A stretch of 64,000 nucleotides of DNA from the NCBI GenBank assembly GCA_024180945.1, contig JAKSGN010000021.1, forward strand, positions 806,001 through 870,000. Reading direction: 5' to 3'. Shown here in pieces: positions 10,868-21,620 of the stretch (position 1 is the stretch's first letter; each line of letters opens with the position of its first letter). A program made the translations under genes and the position numbers. This DNA comes from Macrophomina tecta. Taxonomy: Eukaryota; Ascomycota; Dothideomycetes; Botryosphaeriales; Botryosphaeriaceae. The notes under the pieces were generated by a model. That model was not told the origin of the DNA. It did not search any database and saw nothing but the letters and a program-made list of their open reading frames with translations.

Positions 10868-11864
10868 AATGCGCGCGTCTAGTCGGGGTGAAAGTGACAA
10901 CGGGCACGCGTCTTGCAACATCGCCAGCGACGCCCCGAGCGCGCAGCTGCCGCGCCATGCTCTTCTTGGTAAGCGTGGCGCGCTTCAGCCTCGCCCATGA
11001 CCTGCGCTCGGACATTTGGGCGTGCACACCGAACACGCCGAATTCGGGCGGGCCGGGCGCCGGTGCAACGTCTGAACAGGCGTAAGTGCAGCGAGCCAGG
11101 CAAGCGGCCGTCGCCGAGACAAGCACCTTCAGAGTGCCGGCAAAGAGTGCAGGGCGAGGTTCCTACTCGCGCTCGCCAGGAATACCGGTTGGGGGACGAG
11201 CTCGAGGCGAGGTTGCGGGAGAGAGAGAGAGAGAGAGAGGTGGAATTTAGCGTTGTGCCTTACCCGTTGTAGAAACCCGTGACTAGTTTTCGGTAATTAC
11301 ATAAGCCATCAGCTCCGCCTGCCCGGCCGTCTCATGCTCTGCGACCTGACACCGACGTCCTTGGCGGAGACCGTCTCCAACAGGCTTGTGTATACATCCC
11401 CACGCCATTTGCTCGCCCGCTGCTTCGCTGGCCACCGCATCTGGCGCCGTGTCGGTCTGCCTGGCTTGACTAGCCTGGCCCCAGGCCGCAGCTGCTGCGG
11501 TTGTCCAAGCTGACCCCTCGCCCGCGACGGGCGACGGATAGCCTCGGCCAAGCCGCTCAAAGCAGCCGACTGCTGGCATCGCTTGCTGACTGCGCCGGAG
11601 TAAAGAGACTCCGGCACGCAATGTCGCCGCCTAGAGAGATACTCAGCCCCACAAGGGAGCCCACAGCCTCAAGGCTGGCTTCCCAGCCAAGCGCCCTCGA
11701 TCTGTGCCTCGATTGCACGCCTCGCTGTGTGGGTGCTGAGATCGAACTACACGCCCAACTGCCATAAAAGCGCCGGGGAGAAGGCCTCTCGTACTCGATC
11801 GTCGAACCTCTACAATCGTGTGCCTGACTACCTTCCTGCTCGACTTCGGAGCTCGCCGCTCGAA
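10868..11864. promoter_or_regulatory. Divergent promoter region, glycosyltransferase / DUF2306-like gene
   Basis: About 1 kb lies between two divergent starts. It contains a (GA)n tract at roughly 11219-11239 and one CGGAGTA heptamer at 11596-11602. An in-frame upstream Met at 11727 could lengthen the DUF2306-like protein into this region, but the added residues look like translated leader. Confidence 0.45.
11219..11239. repeat. (GA)n microsatellite
   Basis: Uninterrupted GA dinucleotide tract in the divergent promoter between the glycosyltransferase and the DUF2306-like gene. Purine tracts of this kind are common in fungal promoters. Confidence 0.85.
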
Positions 11865-13027
11865 ATGTGGATCCTCAAGCGGCAAGCACCAACAATCTGG
11901 GCACGCATCCGTCGCATGAGTGGCTTCGCCAGGAGCTACACCCTGGTCCTCTTCATTGTTTTCGGCGGCGCCATGCTGGGCTTTACTCTGGCCAAATTCC
12001 AGTATCTGGACTACCGCGGCATCTACTGCAACCGAGAGAGGGCAGGGCGCACCATCAGCACGGCATCCCCTGGCGAATGCTACTGGCTGGACCGAGGCAG
12101 ATACAAGATCGGGATGCTCGTCCACCTGGCCGGCGCACTTCCGGCCGGCTTCCTTGCCGTCTTCCAATTCGTGCCCATCCTCCGCCACAAGGCCATGTCC
12201 ATCCACCGCATCAACGGCCATCTGACCTTGGCCCTGTTCCTAGTCAGCACTGCCGGAGTTTTTGTCTTTGTGCGCCACTCCTTTGGCGGGGAGCTTGCGA
12301 CACAGGCTGCGTCAGGAGTGCTGGCCTTCATGTCAGTGGGCGCCATGGCGCTCGCGTTCTACAATGTGAAGATGCTGCAGATCGACCAGCACCGGGCATG
12401 GATGCTGAGGGGCTGGTTCTACGTAGGCGTTCCCCGTCGCCTGCGCCATCCGCTCGACTCTGACTCGCACCAGGCAGCTTCCATCATAACCGTCCGCATC
12501 ATCGTGCCCATTACGGCGAGGATTGTGTCAGCGCAGGGGCGCTACTTCACCGCACGCCCCTGCGCCCAGCTGGACTACATGTTCAACTCGCAAATGGAAG
12601 AGACACTCCGGCATTACCCAGACTGTGTCAGGTTCTACGACGGCTCCAACGCTGAGCAACACGTCGTCGTCAACGCCAGGTTCGGCACCCATGTGGTGGA
12701 GGTGGGAGCAGCTCTTGGTCTCGGCTTCGGCATGGCCATGTGGCTCGCCCTTGCACTGCATGCAATCGGAGTGGAAGTATATGTGAGCATTACGCACCTC
12801 GCTCCCCCCTCCCCTTCCCCTCCCCTCCAGTCCGAGCCGTGGCGCTGACGTTGCGTCACTAGCTCCGTCTCACACCGCGAGAGGCCAGACGACTGCGGCT
12901 CGAGTCGTACAAGCGGCAGTTGGAGGCAGGCATGCGGAATCCCGGCAGCGCTGGGCTGACCGCTGAGAAGCTGGGTGACGCTGAGCCATGGGTACCCGTG
13001 CGCCTGCAGGCCGGCAACGCATCCTAA
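11865..13027 (+). CDS. DUF2306-like multi-pass membrane protein, two introns
   Basis: Exons are 11865-12422, 12474-12782 and 12863-13027. The first intron (51 nt, in frame, with a CTGAC branch site) is inferred because removing it joins MLRGWFY to AASIITVRI, the usual DUF2306 helix; reading through gives an unlike proline/arginine-rich insert. Hydrophobic helices are seen at the N-terminus (TLVLFIVFGGAMLGFTL), around LAGALPAGFLAVFQF, LALFLVSTAGVFVF, VLAFMSVGAMALAF and near the C-terminus. The histidine/arginine-bearing HRINGHL and DQHRAWMLR segments are typical of this family, whose function is not established. The protein is predicted to lie in a membrane. It sits beside the glycosyltransferase; cluster membership is not proven. 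Confidence 0.78.
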
Positions 13028-13548
13028 TTTCTCGGTGGAGTCTTCGGAGTCGGCGCATGATTGACTGCAGAAGAGAGTTCGTAGCCGCGTAGGGGCGATT
13101 ACACTTTGAAATCAAGTCATGCTTGCATGGTCGGCCCAAAATCGGGAAGGTGAAGCTGCTCGTCAATGGTCGTCTGCCTGACGTTAATAAATGGAATTCA
13201 GCCGCCGCAGGGCCGCTTCGTAGACCATGCAGCTGCGATCCGGAGGCGTTGTCCTGCTTGGCTTGGCTGATGCGGACCGACCTGCCAAAAAAAAAAAAAA
13301 AAGAAGAAGCTCGGATGTGTTTTCCCGGGCTAAGGTGCGTTCCATCGCGCGGCGTAGAACCTTCTGCGCAGCTGCTGAGGATCTGTACTCGTCCCATGCG
13401 CCTGCACGCCGTTTGCGGCAAAGCTTAAGTCGTGCGAACCGTCCTGGGCGGTGAGTAAAAATGTGCGCAGGACCACAGAGCCGGCGGCGCCGGACGCCTA
13501 TAGCCTTGTCCCAAGCGGGCTAGCACCTCTATTTCTTGGTCTTGTCAT

Positions 13549-13610
<62 letters not shown>
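13028..13610. other. Intergenic region between convergent genes, with simple repeats
   Basis: No gene is seen. A poly-A run lies at about 13287-13302 followed by GAAGAAG, and a (TAC)n microsatellite starts near 13549. The region should contain terminators of both flanking genes. Confidence 0.5.

Positions 13611-13614
<4 letters not shown>
13549..13614. repeat. (TAC)n microsatellite, about 22 units
   Basis: A perfect trinucleotide tract abuts the 3' end of the FSH1 hydrolase. Read on the minus strand it is a run of TAG codons in the frame of that gene, so the stop codon is repeated about 22 times. Confidence 0.92.
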
Positions 13615-14453
13615 ACAGGACCCGGAGCGTCGGGTCGTCCTATTGTATCTTCTCGCGCAAACCGACCCGCCTCAGGCAACGCCGAGGAACTTCGCGCAGC
13701 AAATGCGGAAGCCTCCGCGAGTCCAGCGTCCGCTGCCGTGGCGAGGATGGCCTGAACGACGGCGGCGGCGTCGCCCGTTTTGATAGGCAACCGATGGTTT
13801 CCCTGCCACTCCACCAGGCGGGTGGACCCCTTCTCGCAGCACTGGGCCAGCAGCTGCCTGTGCAGACGCAGCCCTGGATCCAGCAGGCCGTGCACGTGGA
13901 TCGTCGGCAGGTGCAGCAGCGCGGGCTGCGCCTCAGCGGGCGGGAGCAGGTCGACCACGGGCGGCCGGCCAGCGATGAGCACGGCGAAGCGAAATGGCGG
14001 CAGGCGGCCGCCAGCAGGCAGCCGGGCCTGGAGATGAGGATGTTCGCGCAGCCGCTGCTCCAGCAGGAGCAGGCTCGCCGCCAGCTTGGCGCCCTGGCTG
14101 AAGCCGAGCACGGCGATCCACTCGCCGCCGCCGCCCTGCTGGTCGTCGTCCCTCATTGCGGCGCGCAGGCGGGCCCAGATGGCGGTGCGGTGGGCGTCGA
14201 CGTCGCGCTCTGGCTCGTCCGGGTGCCATTGAAACCAGGCCCTGAACGGGCCCCAGTCTTGGTAGACGGCCAGCACGTCGGGGCCGGCATGCGAGGGGAA
14301 GGGCGCTTCGGCAAATACGAGCCGGAAGTGCGGCTGCAGCAGGCTGGAGATGGTGCGGCATTGAGCGCGGAAGATGCGAGCGTTGGTCCCGCCGCCGTGA
14401 AGACAGAGGATGCGGGGTAGGCGCAGTGCGGCCGCCTGGCTCGCCTCGTCCAT
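13611..14453 (-). CDS. FSH1-family serine hydrolase, 280 aa (LovG/citrinin-hydrolase type)
   Basis: This is an intronless alpha/beta hydrolase of the FSH1 family (PF03959). The N-terminus has the hallmark RILCLHGGGTNA. The nucleophile elbow GFSQG lies near residues 118-122, and the catalytic His is in the GNH segment near the C-terminus. Several fungal PKS clusters use FSH1 hydrolases to release or edit the chain bound to the PKS (LovG in lovastatin, the CitA/CtnB type in citrinin). It diverges from the second Zn2Cys6 gene. The stop is the first TAG of the adjacent microsatellite. PKS1 has no terminal release domain, so this enzyme and the homologue at 59285 are candidates for off-loading; that role is inferred. 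Confidence 0.87.
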
Positions 14454-15009
14454 GGCGGGTGGGAGTGGTGATGCAGAGTGGATGGCGCAACCGGAACAGG
14501 GCAGCTGGGGGACGCGGCGGCGCGCTTGCTCGGGTCAGCCACGGCCTGCGCGTTGGACGGGCAGGCTCTGGGGCGCTGCCCCTTTTCTACTCGCGGTCCC
14601 GAGCGCATCGAGATGCGGTTTTGCCAACGTCGTCCGCATCGTCGGCCGGTGCGGTGCGGGATGGCGGATTGGCGCTGGAGCTGCCCGCACCCCTGCCCAG
14701 GCGCGCGGTGATGGCCCAAACGAGCCGGACCATGCCCGACTCAGGCTTCGCTAATTTTTCCCTTTAACTGCGAATGTACTATGACTCCGGTGCATCCCTG
14801 CTGTAGGGGTGTGAGCTCGCGACCGATCACACTACTGTCGCCTGCGACTGCATGCCTCAATCCGCAAGCAGCCGCCGGCCACAGTATGCGTTCATGTGTA
14901 AATCGGGTCGCAATTCCTAGATCGCCCCAGATCGCGATTGCAGCAGCCCAGCTATATGTATACAAAAAGCCCCATCCAAAGGTGCATTGTTGAGCCACGC
15001 AGATCCATC
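14454..15009. promoter_or_regulatory. Divergent promoter, FSH1 hydrolase / Zn2Cys6 regulator
   Basis: 556 bp lie between divergent start codons. There is a TATA-like ATATGTATAC about 55 bp before the regulator start. A near match to the cluster heptamer (CGGAGTC, minus strand) lies near 14783-14789. No gene is seen. Confidence 0.4.
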
Positions 15010-16966
15010 ATGTCCTCAAGCCCCAAAACCTCGACCGAAGCCACCTCGCCGCCCGCGGCTGCGGCTCCCCGTTCCCGCCAGCAGGGCGGTCTTGCCTGCG
15101 ACGAGTGCCGCCGGCGGAAGCTGCGATGTGACCGCGGTCAGCCCTCCTGCGGCGTGTGCCGCGAGTCTGGCGTCGTCTGCAACCGGACCACCACCCGCCA
15201 GCCTCGTGGCCCGAAAAAAGGTCACCTTCGGGCTCTGCAGTCCCGCATTGGTAGGTTCGGTCCCGGATGTTCTCTGGTTGCGCGAGCTAAGTCCCCGCAG
15301 TCGCGTTGGAGCGCCGCCTGAGCGACCACAACCTCGGGGACACGGGCCTCGGAGACGCGCTCGGAGACGACTTCTTGAGCTTTCCTGACGAAGGCGATCC
15401 CTTCCCGGCGCTACTCCCCTCGCTCGAGGACCTCATGGCCCAGAACGCCCGGAACGGCCTCCCCGGCGTCACGGAGAGCACCTCGTCCAACAGCTCCGCG
15501 GTGGATCTGCGGTCGCCCCCGATGCTTTCCACCTCGCCGGCTGACTGCATCTCGGACCTGATGCGGTCGGATCTGTACGTCTGCAGCTCCCGCAAGACGA
15601 ACGAGGCACACATGACTGATCGCAGCCCAGGGACCATCTCTTCTTCGACCGAGTCTATACCTTCTGCCCCATTCTCAGCAAACGCCATTACTTCTCGCGG
15701 GCAAGAGGGCCGCGCGCCGGCGAGGGGGGTGCCTTTGCGTGTCTGCAACACGCCATGTGGACGCTGGCGGTGTCGGTGTCGACTCAGTTCCAGCACATCC
15801 AGGAGGAGTTGTACGCCCACACGCGGCTGATGCTCGAGAGGCTCGAATCCGACCCGTTGCAGGGCGACTGCGTCCAGATCGAGCAAGTGCAGGCGCTGGC
15901 ATTGCTGGCCATCTACGAGTACATGCGGGTGGGCCACCGTCGGGGCTGGATGAGTGCAGGCCAGTGTTTGCGGTACGCGGTGTTGCTGAAGCTGCACAAT
16001 ATCGACAGCATTGACGGAATCGCGGCGCAGGCCCCGCAAGCGCTCACCTGGGCCGAGATAGAAGAGCGCCGCCGGACGTTCTGGATGGCCTACACCATCG
16101 ATCGTTTCATCAGCCTGCTGGACCACTTGCCCCTGACCTTCGACCAACACGTGGTGAGCAGTCTCTCTGGGTTGCGCAGGAGGTGGGCCGGGTTGCTGAC
16201 TTGGCTAGATTTTGACCCGTCTGCCGGCGCCCGAAAAAAAGTTCCAGAGCGACCAGCCGGTCATGATGGACTTTCTCTCGGAGCTGAGCCTCGGGGTCCA
16301 GCCCAAAGCCTATTCCACCTTCACCGAATTCATCCGGCTGGTCACCCTGTGCGGCCAGAGCCTCTCGCACCACCAGCAGGGCACCGTCGAGCACGCCTAC
16401 GGCTGCTTTTCCCTCGAGTTCTGGGATCGCCACCAGCGCCTGGACAGCAGCCTCACGCAGAGCATCGACAGCATGTCTCCGCATGACCCTTGTGCACTTG
16501 TCTTCATGGACCCAATGCCTCTTTTCACGCACATGGCGGCGCAGGCGGCAGTGCTGCTGCTGTACAAGGCCAGCCAAACGGCGCCCTGGGACATGGAGGA
16601 CTACCAGGGAGTCATCAACAAGTACGGGGCGCGGGCCCTCGCCGCCGCGCAGCAGATGGTCACGCTGTCAAAATCGCTCATCGAGTTAAGTCATTTCAAG
16701 GTGCGCACCCACCCTCACACGCCCAGTTAGGCTATGAATCATGGGCGCATGTGTCAGGGCTAACGGCCACGTCCAACCAGGTCCACCCCTTCATGCCGGT
16801 GCTGCTCTACTTCTGCGGCGATTTCCTTCGCACTAACACGCACCTCGACCCGACGTTTGAGATGCAGGCGGCGCTGCAGTCGGCGCTGCGCGGGCTGGTA
16901 CAGGTCAATAAGATTGCGCAGGACTGCTTGAGTCGGCTGGAGATGCAGCCGCTGCTGGCAGCATGA
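15010..16966 (+). CDS. Zn2Cys6 transcription factor, 571 aa, four introns
   Basis: Exons are 15010-15250, 15301-15574, 15631-16153, 16209-16700 and 16781-16966, all phase-consistent. The Zn2Cys6 cluster has cysteines at residues 30, 33, 40, 47, 50 and 57, followed by a basic linker. The second intron was placed so that the conserved DLMRSDLDHLFFDRVYTF stretch is restored. The middle domain (fungal-specific TF domain) has helices with the typical EERRRTFWMAYTIDRF segment. An ATG 24 codons upstream in frame is less likely because it precedes non-conserved sequence. It is the regulator nearest to the PKS genes, about 4.7 kb from the end of PKS1. It is the best candidate for the cluster activator, possibly acting on the CGGAGTA sites; that is inference. 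Confidence 0.9.
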
Positions 16967-19900
16967 TTCTGGTCTTTCTCGTTGCGCTCTCTCCATGTCT
17001 CTATCCATTGTTTTGTTTGTTTTTGTGCGGTTTCGAGGCCGCTGTTACCAGATCCTTATTAGAGGATCCCAGCATTACACCCCAAGGGACAGGACTGTGG
17101 CGGCGCATTGGATGCTTTATGGGATGTCATTCAACATACCAACGGTGTTTTTCAGACGGGTTTGAGGGACACTGTTGCATGGGCTAGAGATACTCCGGAA
17201 ACGGGCTGGCAGAGACAGGAAAGAATGTGAGAATGCGATAGACATCCTGACGCGCGTAGTGGAAGGTCGCACATTAAGCTGCGACTAGAGACGTGTCGTG
17301 CAATCATGACTCGCGCGCAGGCACAGGACGGCGGGGGTTTGTTTAAGGCGCGCCGAACGGCGTAGATGCCTAGCTTAATGAGGAAAAGAGGGGCGGGCCG
17401 GCCGAAAGTGGCGGTGGCACGCAGCCGCCCTGGAGAGCACCAGAGGGGGGGGATAGAGCGGAAAGATGCGCTGCCCGGCGACCTGACGCATGGGGCGTCA
17501 GGGTCTAGGCCCCGCTAGCCGCCCGCGTGGATCGCCGCATCCCAAATACGGGATCAAACACGCCTCTTGTTACCCATGCTCTGCGTATTGTGCGGATAAG
17601 CGGGCGATGGCAAGGCTAGTCATAGCTGCCGCCCGGCTTCGTGCAATTATCTAGTGCCGATATCCGCCGGTCGCGGCGAGGCTGCTTTGCATGTTTAGCA
17701 GTGGGCGTGCAGACGCCATTCAGGACGGCAAGGGTCGTGCTGCCGCCTCCACGCCGGGACCCGCCCCTCTCCCAGCCCAAGGGAACGTGATCGCTTCCAC
17801 GTGGAGAGCTCATCAAGCAGGCGTGGTTGTGGGCGGCGTTGGCGGAGTTTCTTCCGTTCCGGCGTCGCAGCGGCTAGTCCGTTTGGGGCTAGCTCTCCCA
17901 CTTTTCGTGCCACACACACCCACCTACACATCACTCTCTCGGAAGCAGATCTTTTGTTCTACCGTATTCGGAGTCCCCGCTATTGCTTCGTTGCTTGGGG
18001 CATCACGCTGATATCCGCTGCCGCCGAGGGAATCTCCTCCACCACCAATCGCTTCGTGCCTCGTGCGACGCTCACCCGGGCCATCAGAAAACAGCGCACC
18101 TAGGCCATCCTCTGTGCTGTTGCCGGTGCTCCGCTAACAGGCGGTCAATACCCGTGACGCACGCTATATGAGCCTCGTGTCTTCACGTGCGAGCCGCCAT
18201 GACATCCACCAGTTCTCGTCGCCACGATGAAACGAGCCCGGTATCGAAGCGAGCGACTGGCATGCAGTTTCATTCAAGCACCGCCCGCGCCAACCTGACC
18301 TCTCCGACACTCTCAACCTCGTTGGCGAAGCCCGCGTCATCCATGCCGTTTTCACCGCACACTGTTTGATGCGCAACATCTCGGGTGGAATCTAGCCCCC
18401 TTGCAAACAACAACCCACTGCTTCTCCCTTGGTCATGGAACTTTCGGATTACGTACCTGGCGCAAGCGCCCTGACTGGCATACTAAGCCACCCGGCACCC
18501 GCTCGGCGCATGACGATTCAGGATGACCGGCCTGCACAAACGTCAGAGTAACCTTAATAATGCCGGCTTCTACACGCCCCATGTCCCACGCGCGGGACTA
18601 TGCTGGGCGTTGTTTTCGGTCTCCGCCGCATGAGCGGTGGCTGGCCGGATGTCTTTCCGGGTATACGTCCAATTGCCTGTTTGACCGCACTCTTGCCTGC
18701 CCACCGACGCTCCTACAGCGCAGCGGGAAAGGTGAAACATGTAGTCGGTGCTGTGGCGGTACGTGGCGCCTTGGTTTGCGGGCTGATAGGTAAGGCATGA
18801 GGTCTGCCCGTAGATACCTTGGCGGGAATGCACGGGGAGAGCCTCATTGACCGTAACCTCCCCCTGCAGTGGCTGCGAGGACTGACCCGGCCATCCACGT
18901 CAGCGATGAAAGAAGTTGCACTAGTCCGTGCTTATTGATGAGCCACCTCTGGACCTTGGGATGAGTCAGCACCTGGCTGGCATGTCCTTGATGCGGTCTC
19001 TGAACGCTTCTTGCGCGGATTCAGCCCATTCTTCAATAACGACTGGCTTGAACTCGGTTATATGGTGTTGTGAGCGCTGGTGATGGCACTTACTGCGCGC
19101 ACGGAAGCGGTGCAACTTTGCCACTGACGTGCAATTGACTTTTTGTACTGTGGTGGCAGGGGTCAATATAGTTATTTGGTGGACCCGTGACAAGGAGGCA
19201 AACCGCTCGGTGCGACCAGAATTATGACAGCCGGTTGGCTGAAATCGCCACGCAAAGGCTGCTTGATGCCCTTGTCACTGGTCCACCAAAGAACGATATT
19301 TATGCTCCCCACCACGGCAGAATTGCCCTGACTCGATTCGGTTGCGCCAAACCCTTGGCTGCTAACCGAGGAGTTCTCGTCTTCCTGACTAGGTATTTGA
19401 AGAAACGCCAAGCTACAGAACCCTATTCCTAAGCAGGCCACCCCCCTGGCCGCCTTTTCCACAGCGCCATTACGAATCTTTACGCCGTTGTTGCATTGGA
19501 ATCGAACCACGCGTATCCCTTGTGCGCCGCGGAGAATTTCTTGTCCGGGCTTCTGGTCAGTTTGCCGGCTCGGGACCCTCTCTAGTCCGCGCTGGCTGAG
19601 GCCTGGCACCCTACGCTGGTGAATTTCTCTCCGAATGCCGCATGCGGCGGAATTCCCGGTCATATGTCGTGGGTTGCGTTTCTCATTCGACACACCGCCC
19701 ACTACTACTCTGCTGTGGCAACTAGCTACGCACCAACACTCCCGTCCGAGCCTGCTAGGCTCCCTTTCCGTGTTCTAGGTCCAGTTCCAAAGATATATGC
19801 AGCGGCGACCGCGAACACATGTGGACGAGGATTTCAAGAGTTCGGCTCCCCGTAGCTGGCAAGACTATGTCGCGATAGTCCTGGCATAGATCAGAGGGAT

Positions 19901-21620
19901 AGCACGCGGCTGCTGGTTCCGCCTTCATTTTGAATCCGAGGTTGCGTTGAACGCCGTCCACACGAGGTCGTGGCCCTCGACATTAGAACGCCGTGCACAG
20001 GAAGCCATACTACCCGATCGGTTTCGTCATCACCATGCCCACTGCATTCCCCGGCCCAGGGATGCTGATCTGGGTGACTCATCGTCATACTCTAAACGTC
20101 CAACTCTGATTTTACGCCATCCAGCAACCTGCAGCAATCCACGCCCCGGGCAAGACCGTGTGAAGACGAACAGGCGTGTAGCAGTAAGTAGCCTAAGTAC
20201 AACGTCCGAATGCAGGATAGCGGCTCTTAGCCTTTATGAGCTTGCTTATCGTTTCACCAACGCCCTCTAAGGGACAAGGGCTGAGTTCACATGGAAAAGT
20301 GGGAAGATCCCGCTACTTGAAATTTAACTTTTCCTACGCCGATGGGCATCTCGCCGAATCTGCTAGCTGAACCTTCGTCTTTGCCATTGTCTCTCGCTTT
20401 TCGCGCTCCCCACAATATATTATACGCCGGCTAATGTCGCCATGCTTAGTGCGTCCGGAGCATTACTAAGCGCACTCGGACGCTCAGGGTCTATCCTGGA
20501 AACTACTGGAACCCGCGCGGCGCCTCGGTGGCTTCTGCGAACAGCAGTTGGGTAACGACCGGCGCGTGTCGCTCACGTGACAGTGCGTAGATGGCGGCCA
20601 CACTCTAGATCGCCAGTCTCTGGCCGACTCGACGAACCCCCTAGAGAGCACTCCCCTCGTGCCATCACTAACATCCCTGCTTGCAGTCCTCGCAGGCGGC
20701 CCAGCTCCAGTCTCCTTCTGATGACGTGTGGCTCTGCGGTCCGGACTACCGATAGAACACCACGAGGACAGGAACGAAATGTCCAACAGAACCCGCACAT
20801 CTATCTCATCAGAGGCGGTCGTGTCGGTTGAGCAAGCCCCACTCATTCTCGCCGGGTTCGCCGGTATTGCGAACCTCCTTTCCGCACCGGAGCTACCCGT
20901 TCATTCGCAACAAGCCACGGAAGCCGGTGAGGCGTGAGGCGCGCCCGCCCATCCCTGTCGCCTCGTCTGCTTGGCCGCGCCTTTGAGCCGCCCACCAGGC
21001 CTGATTTATCGACAAGAGCGCTTCCTTCCGCTACTCCCCGGAAGCGCTGCGGGAGCGATTGCGCCTAGAACCTTATTTTCCGGAGTAGCGTCACATTCGC
21101 TTCGAAGGGCTCTGTACCTACCGATCGCGGTAAGTACTCTAATGTAAACGAACGACGCGACATCAGACCACTTCACAAACAGCAACACTACGTTCCTTGC
21201 TAGCACAACTAGCGCTGGGTCTGAAGTCTTGGTGGCCTTCTTAATGATGCCCAAGAAAGCCTTCGGCATGTGCAATTGATGCGAAAAAAAAGGGGTCACT
21301 TAAGGCGACGACTGGGCTTACGCTAAGTCGACAGAGCTCTGAATTTGTCTACCGCTGCGAACTATCTAACGCACTTGATATCTAAAGGGCCTAAGCTTTG
21401 CGAGACGAACTTTCAATCCGCCGCCAACGCCACAAAAAAAAAAAAGCACGAAGAAACGACAAGGAAATCACCACGAACTAGAGCCAGTCCAAGCGATAAA
21501 ATCGTATGATTTGAAAAACAGTGCTGCGAAAAAAGACCGATGAACCGAATCACTAGCAACGCAGATTGCGGAGAGAAAGAGAGAGAGAGAAAAATATGAC
21601 TGCCCATGTTCCGTCCCACT
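16967..21620. other. 4.65-kb gene-free region
   Basis: No open frame in this stretch has a recognisable domain or a spliceable continuation on either strand. CGGAGTA heptamers occur at 17191-17197 (minus) and 21081-21087 (plus), although neither lies directly upstream of a recognised start. Short A runs and a GAGAGA tract lie near 21430-21445 and 21572-21592. It may be remnant DNA from a lost gene, but I have no positive evidence. Confidence 0.5.

Noticed and set aside
13449..13783. Plus-strand poly-Thr / poly-Leu proteins over the TAC repeat
   Set aside because: They are translations of the microsatellite, antisense to the hydrolase 3' end.
19480..19560. tRNA-like T-loop (GGTTCGATTCC on the minus strand)
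   Set aside because: The flanking bases do not form a 5-bp T stem, and no matching 7-bp acceptor stem or anticodon arm could be found.
19172..19702. Minus-strand 176-aa open frame in the 17-21.6 kb gap
   Set aside because: No recognisable domain or homology-like segments; treated as chance.
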